Below, in pieces: positions 1-11,920 of a stretch of 64,000 bases of DNA. Under the pieces are notes generated by a model. It saw nothing but the letters and a program-made list of their open reading frames with translations, was not told the origin of the DNA and searched no databases. Position numbers and translations under genes: made by a program. How positions within the stretch are numbered: the stretch's first letter is position 1; each line of letters starts with the position of its first letter. The stretch comes from Unio delphinus (lineage: Eukaryota > Mollusca > Bivalvia > Unionida > Unionidae). The stretch covers positions 22,226,001 to 22,290,000 of the forward strand of contig JAQISU010000155.1 in assembly GCA_029339505.1 (NCBI GenBank), in the 5' to 3' direction.

Positions 1-1096
1 ATTGATCTAAATAAACCATATAATATTGTTCAACATTTTATTTTCTTTATATGTCACAGGAGAAGTTTAATTAACATTTGGAAAAAATATGCAGGAAATT
101 ATAGTGATTTCCTTTTAAGGATTTTACTCTTGTTTTAAAGAATTACCAACAATGAACAAATAGCCAAGAGAGATAACTGCTTTCAAATCAATTCATTTCC
201 CTAAATATGAGTTGCATTCCTAGACATAAAATTATCATGAAAGACCAGTGAATCTATACTTTATAAAATTTTTAGTAAGGCCATACAATTTCTTACTATA
301 TTAGTAATATCAACTGTATTTGGTAAAAATAATAGATTCTATGCCATAAGCATCCTTCCATGCCAAATGAACCAATCTGAATTTTGCATCTTTCTCGTCT
401 TTTTCTTCTTTATCTTTTAACATGCAATGGATGGAACAATTCAAATTTTGCTAAAAGAATATAACAACTACATTTTTTTATAATTTTCTACTTTTGTACA
501 ATACAGAAGCTATCAATCTCAAAGAAAGTAAACACTGTCTAATAATTTTTTTCTTGGGATTAAAATTTGAGTAATGTTTCTTTGCAATGCTTGATTGACC
601 TTCTGAAGGTCAAAAGGCCAATAAAGCCAAATACAGAAAAGCATCTATTATTGAAAAAACAAACCATTCTGATAACAGAGAGAAGACAGTATACCATAGG
701 CTTTGGAGAGACTAAAAATGGTACATTATACACCTGCCATGTTGTTATTTTGTAAAATATGTATCATAGTTCAGTCCTGGTGACCTTACTAGTAGCTCAT
801 TCAACTATTGACCCAAAACTTAATACATCCCATTTTTGTATCTAATACTGGGTATCCATAAAATGTGGTTATGGCTTATGCGACAAATCTCAAATGTTTT
901 CATGGAAAGTGTTTCCTTCTTGGACGAATCTGAACATGACTTTTGATTGTTAAACCACCAAATCAGCAGGTATCTTTCATATGTCAAATGCAAGCTATCA
1001 AGAATGTTTCATCAAGGTATCACATATGGATGTTAAGTAGTTTTGCAGAAACCATTTTTCCTTCCTTCAGTCACTCTGATCTTTTTACTTAAACCC
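1..1096. other. AT-rich stretch without a recognisable gene
   Basis: I see no exon, repeat border or RNA gene here. A 62-codon frame at 567-755 has no recognisable motif and looks like a chance reading frame. Confidence 0.5.
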
Positions 1097-2426
1097 CAGA
1101 ATGAATAGGTGTTGTCAAAACTGATTGAAAAACATGTCGATGATTCATTCATGTCATAATTAACCAAACACTTGCTGTTACACCCAAATCAATCAGGCTT
1201 TAGAAAGAAACATTCAAGTGAGACTGCCTTGATCTCCCTAACTCATAAATGGCTTCAAGCACTTGACCAAGGTAAAATAATAGGATCTGTATTTGTAGTT
1301 TTCAGGAAAACTTTTGACATGGTAGAAAATGGAAGAGTCAGATGGTTTACTTCATACTTAAGTGAGAACACATGTTTATATAAATAACGTTCTGTCTGAA
1401 CCTGAAACAATTAGATATGAAGTACCACAAGGATTAATTCTAGATCCAATACTGTTTATTTTATTTATTAATGACCTACCACTTTTACTAAGAGACTTGA
1501 TATCATCTACAGATCTCTATGCAGATGACACAACATTGTCAGACATCCAAAACACAAAACATGAACTCGAAATTTCTTCACAGAATGCATTAAACAAACT
1601 GGAAAACTGGTGCACATACAATGGCATGGTGGTAAATACTGGTAAAACTAAAATATTACTTATCTCAACATGGAAAAAAAGACAAATCTTGATAGCAATG
1701 AACTATGTCTGACATGGAAGGATAAAAATTTGCAAATGGTCGGTCATGATAGACTACTTGGTGTTCTGGTAGACAATAACCTATCATGGACTGATCATAT
1801 ACATATCAGTAAAAAGGTCAATTCAAGTTTATGGCTTCTCAGTAGGATAAGACATTTTCTCCCTGAAAGGCACAGAAAACTATTTTATAACAGTTACATA
1901 CAACCCTATTTAGACTCCTGTAATACAGTATGGGATAATTCAAATGATAAAAACATAGCAAAGCTGGAACTTCAAAAAAAAGCATTTGGGCAAATATCAA
2001 ACCAGAAAGAAAGCAAGGAAAATTTAGCAAGTAGGTTAAAAATAGTACCTATTAAAGACCAAATCTGTTTAAGAAAAGCCAATTTAATGTACAGAATATC
2101 CAATAATAGTACTCCTGAATATTTACAATCACTATTCCAGTATAGGCTACCTGATAATACACCCCACCTGCGATCCATGTATACCGAACAGTATAAAATT
2201 CCCAAACCAAAAAAGGAATTTTTTAAAACAAGTTTCCACTTTTCTGGAACTTTGCTCTGGAATAGTATTCCAGTTGAGATTAGAAATGCCCACTCTATTC
2301 CCATCTTCCAAACCCAATATATCCAGTGGCTTCTGAGGTGCTGCTAAAATAAATAAATTCGTTTGTATGAGGGCCTCAAGGTAGATTAGTTATTTAAAGC
2401 TAATTGTGTTACCCTTTTTAAATAAA

Positions 2427-2456
<30 letters not shown>
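1097..2456 (+). mobile_element. CR1-superfamily-like LINE, 5'-truncated, reverse transcriptase relic
   Basis: This is the 3' part of a non-LTR retrotransposon. Broken frames on the plus strand read LHPNQSGFRKKHSSETAL, then an AFD-like segment (FRKTFDMV), VPQGLILDPILFILFINDLP (altered from the usual VPQGSILGP) and YADDTTLS, the catalytic YADD box of the reverse transcriptase. The C-terminal part ends FHFSGTLLWNSIPVEIRNAH, typical of the end of ORF2 in CR1/L2-like elements. After ORF2 there is a short 3' UTR with the phrase GGGCCTCAAGG and a tail of ATT repeats at 2427-2455, the expected 3' end of this type. A deletion removed the segment between FDMV and the following WFTSYLS, and there are several frameshifts and stops, so the copy is dead. 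The exact clade inside the CR1 superfamily is inferred. Confidence 0.85.
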
Positions 2457-2459
<3 letters not shown>

Positions 2460-3285
2460 TAAACAATAAAGTTGACCTCGTGAAAAATTACCAATAGTTT
2501 TCCTGATTAAATGACAAGTGAATGTGTTTATTAAAGCAGAATTCAAATACATATGCAAAGTCAGCATATAGAGTGGGCAAACAAAATATAAATTTGAAGA
2601 CAGGCATAAAGGAAACAGGCCTATTGTTCCTTTCCTTATAACACAAGGATTTACCCATACAACAGTGTTTTATATATGCTAGGAAAATGATGTCCTCAAC
2701 ATGAGGCTGGGACTACTGTTATCTACCTTAGAACACAAGGACTTATGGAGACCACAGTGATTTGTATAACGTAACGAATGTGTGTACAATAAAAAGATGG
2801 AAGAAGAGATAGCCTCTTAAGCCTTAAAAAGAACTAAGTTCTTAAAAGGAAAAGGCTACAAAATGGTTTTCTAGAAAATGGAAATACAGTTATAACTCTG
2901 TGATTAATTATAAACTGCTGAAGAAGGCAGATATTTGCAGTAAGTTGCTACTGATGTAATTTCTCAAGTGACAGCTTTGACAGACGATAGGGCATCCATG
3001 ACAAAGATGACAGGTGATACCTTCCTTCTGCATATAACCAGGCGATATATTGAGTGGTTTGCAAATAATAGAGCAGTGTGCAAAGGTCATTTTGACTTTT
3101 TCTCCACTCTACGAGAGGATTTATTCACATTAAACAGATGGTTAGTTTTCGGCACAAAAATAGGTTAGCTACACAACAGTGACAGAATAAGTAATTGCTG
3201 CTATTAAAAAGTAAATTTACTGCCCTGTTCTACCTGGGTTATGGCTTGTAACTGTTGATTTGTTGTTGATACTGTTGTTGTGGGC
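2457..3285. other. AT-rich spacer, nothing recognised
   Basis: Short frames on both strands carry no domain motif. I see no transposon ends or splice-bounded exon here. Confidence 0.4.
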
Positions 3286-3446
3286 TTAATGTAATTTTTC
3301 AGAACATAAAAGGCTATGTATGGCAGCCAATATAATTGGTGGAGGAATAAGCCAGGAAAACCCCTAACCCACAGGAAGTTACTGGCAAACCTTTTCACAT
3401 ACTTATGCTGGCCAAGTGTGGGATATTAAGTATCACATGGACAGAG
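3286..3446. repeat. Dispersed SINE-like repeat, family X, copy 1
   Basis: This stretch shares its order of phrases with copies at 10762-10960 and 44712-44900: a TTAATG(C) start, GGTGGAGGAA, AGGAAAACCCC, ACTGGCAA and a final ACAGAGGT. The reverse complement of the copy at 10762 contains GGTTCAAGTC, similar to a tRNA B box, so a SINE origin is possible. No clear A box is visible, so the class is uncertain. The repeat status rests on the three copies. Confidence 0.6.
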
Positions 3447-4193
3447 GTAAAATTTAAGCAATTTGTAATGTTCAGCACCTTAGAATACTCTGGGGTCCTT
3501 GTAAACTATTGAGATTCCAACTCAAAAAGAACATACAGTTACTCAGCCTCTGAAAGAAAGTAAAACAGAACTGTGCATTCATTCATTTTTTAATTAATTT
3601 ATTTCAGATTGTACAGTCATGTCATTGTTATGTTTTGGTAGTTGTTTTATATCCTTGATTCATTCATTCATTCATTCATTCACAGTTTTTATTCAATGGA
3701 ATAGGAATTAAAGAAGAAATAATTTCATTCCCTTTTGTTTCAGATGCTGCACCTTTCATTTGTTGCACATAAAAAAACAATCCCTGGAATATTTTGCACT
3801 GTTCTATAACAAGCACAATTTAGTAGTTTTTTTATTTAACAATTATAATTCAAACAGCATCTGTCCTTCTCAATAAAGAGAACATTTAACTCAAACAACA
3901 CAAGTTTTCAACACAGACTGTATTTGCAAGTTCAGTATGAAGTCACATAGAGAAATGTGTAACAGGAAGAGTGTGTCACTATCAGTTTCACTACAAACCA
4001 TTCAAATTATTGTATATTAGAAAGGATGATTATTGATACAGATATACCATTAATGTATTTTTGACTGGATATTTGCATTATTTGATCTGGAACAGTAGAC
4101 TATATTGGATACAGACAAATTCAGAACTGCATCACATGATAAGAGATGTTTTTACAGAATAAACATGCTGTGAATGGATACTGTTCTTTCAGC
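3447..4193. other. AT-rich spacer with a short ATTC microsatellite
   Basis: A run of ATTC repeats lies at about 3657-3681. I recognise nothing else. Confidence 0.45.
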
Positions 4194-4201
4194 ATGTAGA
4201 C

Positions 4202-5087
4202 TAGGGCTGTCAAAAACCACAGAAAACTGACCCGGGTACCCGTTGCGCCATTTAACGGTTACTCGGGTACTCATTGGAACATGTATTACATATACAACCC
4301 TTGACCAACAAATTTTTTCCCCACTAAATTACGGGTCATGCGTAAATGTATATGGAATAAGCTTTTTCGGTATATCCACCTTCCAAAAATCTTGTTTCTA
4401 TTAAATTACATTAATCCCACAGAGCGTAATTTAGCATCTGTATGGCTAAATGAGGAGAGAACAGACTATTTATTTATGTGGCTACTATATAATATGTCCA
4501 AATTATATGTAAAACAACTTTGGAAATTTGTTTATTGTCGATATCATGTGACTGTATGACCTTTGATGTCATTGACAAGTAAGTTGCGAGATTTGTGTAG
4601 TCACATGAATAAGAATGCAAATGGACAGATCCGGGTAAAATTTCAGCAATGATGTACTTTCGTCTCCTCTGTCAGCGGATTAAAGCCATAACAAATGCTA
4701 TGCTCACGATTTTTGAAAAAATAAATCATATTCCTATCAATTTCATGCAGGTATATCTCGATGAAAGATCGTTCAAGTTTGCTGCGCCGGCATGCAAGCA
4801 GCTACCCCATGCCAACATCTAATGGTGTCAGCGAATTCCAACTTTTCGATAGGAAATGTGCTTTGACCCAACACCCCAACATGAATGTCCAAATATCCAA
4901 AATGGGGTGGCAAGGGTCGGAGGAAACTAGGACTACTCAGACCAGCATGCTGCTGATGATATATGATATTTTGATAGTGTTGTTGGCAACTAATTTTTGT
5001 GAACGGGTACTCATCATTAATTTTCAATGCCCGGGTATTTTGCCACGGTCGGGTACCCGATTACCCGGGTACCCGTTGACAGCCCTA
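4202..5087. mobile_element. Non-autonomous hAT DNA transposon with intact target duplication
   Basis: The ends are inverted: TAGGGCTGTCAA at the left and the reverse complement ending GACAGCCCTA at the right. An identical 8-bp direct repeat ATGTAGAC flanks the element at 4194-4201 and 5088-5095. An 8-bp target duplication is the hallmark of the hAT superfamily. Both subterminal regions are rich in GGGTACCC and CCCGGGTA words, which can pair between the two ends. No transposase motif is visible in the 886 bp, so it would have moved using enzyme from elsewhere. The perfect target duplication suggests a fairly recent insertion. Confidence 0.9.
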
Positions 5088-5095
5088 ATGTAGAC

Positions 5096-6663
5096 CAATA
5101 CATTCTTCTGTAAACAGAGGTGAGTTTATTTACTCCTATAAGTTAACATGTACACTCATGTATATATGGTTGAATTCATCTTACAGGTATAGCCCCATCC
5201 CTTTCCACATTTGTGCTATGAATTGACCAATTCCGTTAGTTTTATTTGTTCTTGTTTGGGGCTAAACACAATGTTTCAGCACATGATAATCTTTACATGG
5301 CTTAATGAGCCCATGTGGGGCAAATGGATCATATTCAGACATGACTTTTTTCCCACAATTCCCTTTGGACAGTTAATTTGAAAAATGGCTGCCAAAATGT
5401 TAGTAGTAACAGTGAAAACATATCATGGGCTTATCTGAACCAACCAGATTTACAAAAAGTGATATGTAAACATCTTGTAATATCGAAGATGTGTGTAGCA
5501 ACTATGTTATAAAATAATTTATTATACAAAAGCACAATCTTGACTTCAATTTACCTTAAAAGCGAGCTGACTCAAGCAATTCTGAACACTGGGATGAAAT
5601 GTGTCCACTTTTCTGCAGTAGATTTCAATCAACCTTGTAACAAATGTGTAGGACCACATCTGAAAGATATAATTCATCTTGTGTTGTTTCAATCTGCCAT
5701 TTAGAGAGACTTAAATTCATTAACCTTTGTACATAAATCAACTTTTATAAAGCTTACTTCTACACAGCTTTTGGAGTCCCAGCAGCCAGGTAGTGTAAGC
5801 ATTAACTATTATGCAAAAAATAAAACTACAATGATCTTGACAACAAAATGCTGGACAAGTTTTTCAAGTAAATTTTTCCCCATATGTCATTTTCACATTA
5901 TTAGATCTTCACTCTGAATAGGCACAATACAACGAGTCCATCTGTCCAACCTGTAACAGGGAATAAAAGACACAAAAAGAACATTCTGTTCTGTTATATC
6001 AAAGAAGGGGCATTATACTGAGTTGACAACAAAAGGCCTGAAGTGCCATAGTGGGTTTTATGGCATCGCTTGCTGATTTTGATGCACCTGCTATGAGATT
6101 TTACTTTGTGAAAGCTGCAGGCTATGTATAACTTTAGTCATATCTTTTATCACTGATTTACTAGATTTGTATACTAGACCAAGTACAGTAGACATAAAGA
6201 CAAAACTGTGTGCCAAGTTTAATGACATTCCTTCAAATAGTATAGGAGTAGAAGCAATAATAAGCAACTTCTAATGGATACCAGATGAAAGACAACATAT
6301 GGATGAAAAAAAAAGAGGGCCACCACAAACTTGAGTTCTCCTGGTACTCAACCAAAAAAATCCAAACAAAGTTTCTGAGTTTCATGAGAATTTTGGTTTA
6401 TTGATGTTTTAGTCATCCGATATTTTGCTGTATATATATATGGGGTACAAGGAACACCAAATGGCCAGTGGTAAGCCAACTGATGTTTAAAAGACAGAAC
6501 TACATACCCAATCTCGGAGTATGTTGTGGAGATCTTTTTCTGCTTGAAAATTCCAGGCATCCCTAACACCTTCTGATTGGAGATCAGCAGATGCGAAAAT
6601 ACTGTTCCAACACTATAAAAGAAGAAAAAATAGTTTTCAAATACTTAAAATAAACAATATGAT
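5096..6663. other. AT-rich spacer, nothing recognised
   Basis: I find no exon or transposon border. The phrase GCCAAGTTTAATGACATTCC near 6212 resembles low-copy repeat debris, but I could not define any ends. Confidence 0.4.
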
Positions 6664-8040
6664 CAAATAATAATAATAATAATAATAATGCTTTATTTAT
6701 TCATGGTGACTCATTAGTAAAGCACTATTTTCCCTTGAGGCCCTCTTATAGAGAGTATAACAATACACAATTTATGAAGATAGCAATAATTACTGTTTAT
6801 TTTCACATACAATAGTGCCTTGACTTACGAGTTTAATTCGTTCCGTGACGGAGCTTGTAACTCAAATTACTTGTATGTCAAATCCATTTTCCCCATTGAA
6901 ATGAATTGAAATGGAATTAATCCGGTCCGGACCTCCAAAAAGCACTGCAATATCGATAATTCTGAAGCATATCCTGATGTTATAGTGGTCCTTCCAGAAC
7001 CACTATCCAGAACTGTCTAAGGTTGAGGTTTTTGCTCTCCGTCACCTCAAATCCGCGTCGGAACAGGTGCTTGGTAAAGAGCTTCTTGAAATTAGAAATC
7101 ACCTGCTGGTCCATGATAGCGGTGGTATTGTGTGGAAGGTAAAGAACCTGCAGCAAATCAGCGTAAATAGCTCGTGCCTTCTCGCAGATTATAGCCTCCG
7201 TCACGGTATCTCCGGCGAGCTGCTTCTCTGTCAACCCACCATCAGCAGCTTCTCCATATTTTCATGGAGAGATGTCCGCTGTTTATTAATTATTTTAACG
7301 CCCTTGGCTAGCGTGATAGCCTTTATTGACTTTTTCTGCTTCAGTATGGTGCAGATCATGGAAGTGCTACGCTCGTACTGCTTCATCAAGTCGACTACAC
7401 GAACACCTTGGTCATGTTTTTCAATAATTTCTTTCTTTAATTGAATGCATATCATCTGCTTCTTTGCAAAAAAAACGCAAGCACAAATGCAAGCACAACA
7501 CTAATGCTTACACTGCGAGCTGACCGCTTAAAGTGAACAAGTGAGACACGGGACGCTTTGCGGATGTTGATGCGTTCACTGTGACGTTCGCTGCGCCAAC
7601 TAGCGGTGGGGTATCTGAAACTGGCTCGTAACCCAAATTTTAGCTCGCAACTCAAAGCAAAAAGTTGGCCGAGAGACGACTCGTATCTCAAAAAACTCAT
7701 TAGTTGGGACACTCGTAAGTCAAGGTACCTCTGTATTTAGATTTTTATTCTTAAATTACTAAATTCCATTATCTATAGGAAACAAAGACATGCTCATAAT
7801 ATCTCTCTTCTTTTTCAGGAGATTTTACATGTAGTGGAGGCATAAGATTGTTCCATAGAACTGTACCAGAGTATTGGAAGCTCTTTTTAAATTGCTCTGT
7901 TCTTGGTTTTGGTGCTAGAAGGTTTATGATGGCTCTAGCTAACACCATTATATAAGCCAACTGTAATACCTCTTGATGTAAAATGAACCTCATCAAATTT
8001 AGCACAAATTGCCTATTAGTAAATGTTTACTGAAAACATG
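6664..8040 (-). mobile_element. LINE 3' end (CR1-superfamily-like), split by a Tigger insertion
   Basis: On the minus strand the ORF2 C-terminus reads QFKKSFQYSGTVLWNNL (about 7900-7840), then a stop region. The 3' UTR resumes on the other side of the Tigger element and includes GAGGGCCTCAAGG and a terminal ATT-type repeat at 6664-6688. The same GGGCCTCAAGG phrase and repeat tail occur in the LINE at 1097-2456, so the two belong to one family or to close ones. The LINE sequence is 6664-6807 plus 7736-8040. The right (5') end is truncated next to another LINE tail. Confidence 0.75.
6810..7733 (-). mobile_element. pogo/Tigger DNA transposon, internally deleted
   Basis: The terminal inverted repeats are clear: GTGCCTTGACTTACGAG near the left end and the inverse CTCGTAAGTCAAGGTACC near the right. 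TA dinucleotides flank both sides (6808-6809 and 7734-7735), as expected for Tc1/mariner/pogo insertion. On the minus strand, 7455-7231 encodes a CENP-B-type helix-turn-helix start (KKEIIEKHDQGVRVVDLMKQ). The frame at 7234-6980 runs from EKARAIYADLLQ straight into VLYLPHNTTAIMDQQVISNF, a phrase from the DDE catalytic domain. The sequence normally between these blocks (rest of the DNA-binding region and first part of the DDE domain) is missing, so this copy cannot make an active transposase. It sits inside a LINE and is therefore younger than it. Confidence 0.92.
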
Positions 8041-8045
8041 GATGT

Positions 8046-8420
8046 AATAATAATAATAATAATGAAGACTTTGTATAGCATCTAATCTTTACAAGCTCTA
8101 AAAGATTTACATCTATAATGATATGACTACAAAAAAAAAAAAAAACACCATGAAATTAGAAAACATAAAAATGCTTAAAATATTTAAGGTAGAAAACATT
8201 ATTATGTCTTTAAGTTTGTTCTTGCAGTTGAAAAAGGTGAGCACTCATGGGGATCACAGTGTCTTTGTGTATAAATTCAATGGGCAATTCATACCACGTT
8301 GCTGGGCCCTGGTATACAAAAGAATGTATACCACATTGCTGGACCCTGGTATACGAAAGAATGTTATCCATATGACTTCATTTTCAGAAGAGGAGCATAA
8401 GTATCTTGCTTATTTAAAGA
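8046..8420 (-). mobile_element. L2/CR1-like LINE 3' fragment
   Basis: The tail of AAT repeats is followed on the plus listing by GAAGACTTTGTATAG, TCTTTACAAGCTCTAAA and later CACGTTGCTGG-CCTGGTATAC. The same succession occurs in the larger minus-strand LINE starting at 33664, so this is a second copy of that family's 3' end. A segment of about 35 bp (ACCAC-TTGCTGG-CCCTGGTATAC-AAAGAATGT) is present twice in tandem at about 8290-8365. Confidence 0.75.
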
Positions 8421-8559
8421 AAAAGATGCTGATCAATATTTTTCACATTTTGAAGAAAAAAAAAGCAGACAATGGTCAAGAGAGCATTGGGCATTGCTTC
8501 TTATTAGCTAAGGTCATGAAGTTTATACTTCATTGTCAGTAGAATGGTTTAGTCAATTA

Positions 8560-9232
8560 ATGTATCTTTAAGGGCTACTACTTTTTACCTGAGGCATATC
8601 AACTGACTCAGAGGTTTCAGAATTACAAAAATAGAAATAGCCAAATCCATGTTGAGAAAAAGAACTATTTAACAGGTGGTGTGTAACTAAGCAGATTAAT
8701 AAAGACTATGACAAACTTAGACAACTCATATTAGTCCAAGAGTTCAAGAACTGTGTCCATAGTGATGTAAAACTTTTCCTTGAAGAACACAATGGGCACT
8801 AAATAGTTTAAAAAACATTGCTCTTATGCTGATGAATATTCCATGGCTCAAAAAGTTTCATTTGTCATTTGTCCTCTCAGTAGACGGTTTGTAGGAAACC
8901 AAATCAGTCTCAAGTGAGTTTTTTTTATTGGAGCTTCATTTAGAGGCCTCAAGACCAATGGTCTAAAAATTCATAATATCTGATCAGATATACTAAGGTA
9001 CTTTAGAAAATTTGACAGTGTTTATAAAGATATGCTCAATATGCCTAAAAAGCTGAAACTGAGCACTGTTTCTCTTTAAATGAAGATAAAAAATATCAAC
9101 CACTACACTCATTGAGTAACAGATAGCATTTACACTATTTCTACTAAACCCAAAGATTTTCCATTTGGCATCATACACCTTAGATGTCAAGCTTCTCCTG
9201 CACTGAATAATATACATGGCAACTTTGATCAA
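8560..9232 (-). pseudogene. DIRS tyrosine recombinase N-terminal region, degenerate
   Basis: The minus frame at 9232-8993 contains SLTSKVYDAKWKIF and continues into the kind of core-binding segment that opens DIRS recombinases (compare TSKVCDA in the second copy at about 48530). Below 8990 the similarity can only be followed through stops. The catalytic Arg and Tyr part is not recognisable here. This lies immediately downstream of the RNase H relic, as expected for a DIRS pol region. Confidence 0.65.
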
Positions 9233-9239
9233 AACCTTT

Positions 9240-9930
9240 TCTTTACAAAGAGATCATTTCAGATGAGCCAAACTTTTGTAGGAGAGGGTCTGTGTGTTGT
9301 GACAAAAGGTCACTCTTCTGAAGTAAGGTCCTGATGAATTCCATCAGCAGATCAAGAAGTGCATGACTGTTTGATCTTTGGAAGCATGCTAATGACCGGG
9401 AAAGGCAAAAGCAAACAGACAATCCCACTTCAGACTGAAAGCATCCACTACCCAGCCATTCTGATCGGGACTGAGGAAATGAAAAAGGTGAGATTGTTGT
9501 TCAGCTTGATGGCAAACAAGTCTACTAAAGGGGTTCCACAAAGTTGGAACAAGGCATCTGCTATGGATTGGTAGAGCAACCATTTTGTAAGGACTATCTT
9601 CCCATTATGGACTGTCTACCAAAATGCTATTCCTGCCAGGATGTGACAAACTCAGAAAAATATTTCTTCTGAAGCTGCTCAGTAAAGGCGGTTACAAAAT
9701 CTCCATGCAAAGAGAAGATGCATTTCCTCCTCATTGTCACCTGAGGTATGCTACCACTGATATGTTGTCTTTGGAGACCTTCTCCCAGTGATCTCCTATT
9801 TGGAAGACACAACCATAACACTGCCCTAATTTTTAAATTGATGTAGAGGGCAGATTCTCCACGAGACCAAGAACCATGAAGAATCAGTCCCTCAGACTGA
9901 ATCTGATGCATCTGCAAACAAGTAACATGG
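9240..9930 (-). pseudogene. DIRS RNase H and linker relic
   Basis: The minus frame at 9917-9627 reads HGSWSRGESALYINLKIRAV, matching the start of a retroelement RNase H (Trp-Ser-Xaa-Glu-Glu/Gly ... His/Tyr-Ile-Asn-Leu-Glu, with the usual Glu replaced here). Below it, broken frames read LFQLCGTPLVDLFAIKLNN, a phrase close to the 'RWGTPLVDLFATRLN' block found between RNase H and recombinase in DIRS-type elements. Frameshifts and stops show that it is inactive. Confidence 0.8.
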
Positions 9931-9989
9931 GGTGCATGGAGACTATGATCAGAAACCGGTCATGATTTGTAGACCAATTCAGATGATTG

Positions 9990-10730
9990 TGGAAATCTTA
10001 ATCCAGAGAAACTGGCCCTTTTGTGGTTTACAATCAGCTAAAAGGAGAAATTGCAGGGGATACAAGTGATTTCTGCCTAGTGGAACAGGGTCAGCAGTGA
10101 AGATAGCAAAAAAAGCTGAGAACCGTGTCTTTACTCTCATCTTCTCCAACAGGGACAGGATCTTGTCTACACTTTTGTGAGGAAATGCATCCTGACATAA
10201 AAAAAAATCTAGAGATGATTTGAGGTCTCATTTATCTAAGTTTGGTAGAAGCCCAGCCTGGTCACTATGAACCAGCAGTGAAACTGTGTTAGTAAACTGC
10301 TATTATGGATAAACCAATCATGAAAATATTGGAGGGCTGGGATACCTAATGATCTTAAATGGGATCATGCTGGTAAAAGCTAAGGGTGCAGAGGCTAGAT
10401 TAAATGGCAGACTGTGAAATTGGACTTCCCTATTCAAGAAAAACTGGAGGTATATCCTGTATGATTGAAGACAGGGATGTTAAGGTATGCATCCTGAAGA
10501 CTGCCCAATCACCAAGTCTTATGGCATAATAACTTAGCCTGTAGTCTCTCTTGAAAGGTTCCTCAGCAGAAATCTGTTTAGGTGAAAAGGTCAATAATTA
10601 GACAAGACTTTCCCCTTTCTTGGTGACCTCGAAAAAATCAGGGAGTAGAAGGCCGGAAATTGGTTGCGGAACACCCTCTCTAGTGCAGCTTTCTGAGGGG
10701 AATGAACCTCTTCATTTATGTGCACCAGAT
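9990..10730 (-). pseudogene. DIRS reverse transcriptase relic
   Basis: Pieces in several minus frames preserve the order of a DIRS reverse transcriptase: EEVHSPQKAALERVF near 10700, PFHLNRFLL near 10580, YLQFFLNREVQFHSLPFNLA near 10420 (the block before the catalytic loop), and LFADASDSVWGT-like sequence around 9920 where RNase H begins. The catalytic YLDD-type loop is not readable. The high density of stops shows an old copy. Confidence 0.75.
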
Positions 10731-10761
10731 TTAATTAGCACAAGCAAATGTTGTTGTTTTT

Positions 10762-10960
10762 GTGGAGTTTAACGCCATTTTTAAGCACACGATAGGCGGC
10801 AAGTATTAATGGTGGAGGAAGAAGCAGGGAAAACCCCTGGAAAGAACCACAGACCCACGAGAAGCTACTGGCAAGCTTTCTCACATACCCAAATTGGCAG
10901 AATCTGAGACTTGAACCCACACAGACAGAGGTGAGATGGCAGTGATCCATAAAGGATAGC
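10762..10960. repeat. Dispersed SINE-like repeat, family X, copy 2
   Basis: It starts GTTTAACGCCATTTTTAAGC and includes GGTGGAGGAAGAAGCAGGGA, AAAACCCCTGG, CTACTGGCAAGC and ACAGACAGAGGTGAG. The same order of phrases is found at 3286 and 44712. It interrupts the DIRS element between the gag and reverse transcriptase relics, so it inserted after the DIRS copy. Confidence 0.7.
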
Positions 10961-10989
10961 ACTTTAGACACAAGCAAATGAAGGATACT

Positions 10990-11827
10990 ACTAAAGATGG
11001 GGACCTCAGAACTCAAGCTGGTAGCCATCACTGATAGAAAAGACAAAGCCACATGACCAAGCCTGTAAAAAGAAGCTTAATCTTGTGTCAGTTGGAACCA
11101 AAGAGGTATGCTCTGCAGAGAGGGAAAGGGTCCCAAGAGATGTCCACCTTTGTCCTTAGAACAGGGTGAAGGCTCTGTGAGCTTCTTCCCTGGGCCTTTG
11201 CGGTGTGCCCTTCAAGGTCACACCTTCCAAGGCGAAGCTCTAAAATGGGGTTGCTACTCTGACTGGGGCTACACCACATTATAGAATTTAGCCAATGATT
11301 TTGTTTCTTGGCTGGGTTGGAACAGTGCATTGGAATGGCATTGATCGTCCTTCAAAATTCTGAGTACCATTGATGGATTGAGCCATACAAAAAGTGAGCC
11401 TCTGCCTTCAGGGGGGCAGCCCTCAGATGGTTCTACTGTGCCCTAGTAAAACCTTGTAAGTGTCCACACTAACATCCCTGCAGACATGAAAAAACTCCAC
11501 TGATAAGGTCATAGACAAGGACAATACATGTCTGACACTGTTTCCAAAAAAAGATAGGGAGCCACTGGTCTGACACAAATCCAAAAAAAGATAGGGAGCC
11601 ACTGGTGACAGTGATTCCTCCCTCATCAGACAGAATGAGACTGCTAAACCATGGTCAGCATGTGAGGCTACAGTTAACAGAAACATAGCCTTTTGTTCTA
11701 AGGATTCCAGGTATGACCAGTCTCCATACATATACCCATCTGAGCTGCTTAAGTATCCAAAGTGGAAGGTTTTGTGGACCACTGTGAAATTATCCTGAAC
11801 AATTCTTAAATTCTTCATTGCACACAT
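10990..11827 (-). pseudogene. DIRS gag-like region, degenerate
   Basis: The longest open stretch, 11827-11423 on the minus strand, encodes LESLEQKAMFLLTVASHADHG followed by a Ser-rich helical region. I take it as gag-like because of its place upstream of the reverse transcriptase and its resemblance to the N-terminal ORF of DIRS elements. A segment containing AAAAAAAGATAGGGAGCCAC is duplicated in tandem at about 11545-11606. Confidence 0.55.
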
Positions 11828-11920
11828 GTTTATGAACGGTTAATAAAATACCTTGAATATTTCTCACTAACAATAAATGGGCCAATTTTTGCAAAATGAT
11901 ATTTTTACTTCTTCTAGAAC

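Noticed and set aside
4338..5093. ORFs of 73 and 110 codons inside the hAT element
   Set aside because: No transposase blocks; the frames arise from subterminal repeats. The element is non-autonomous.
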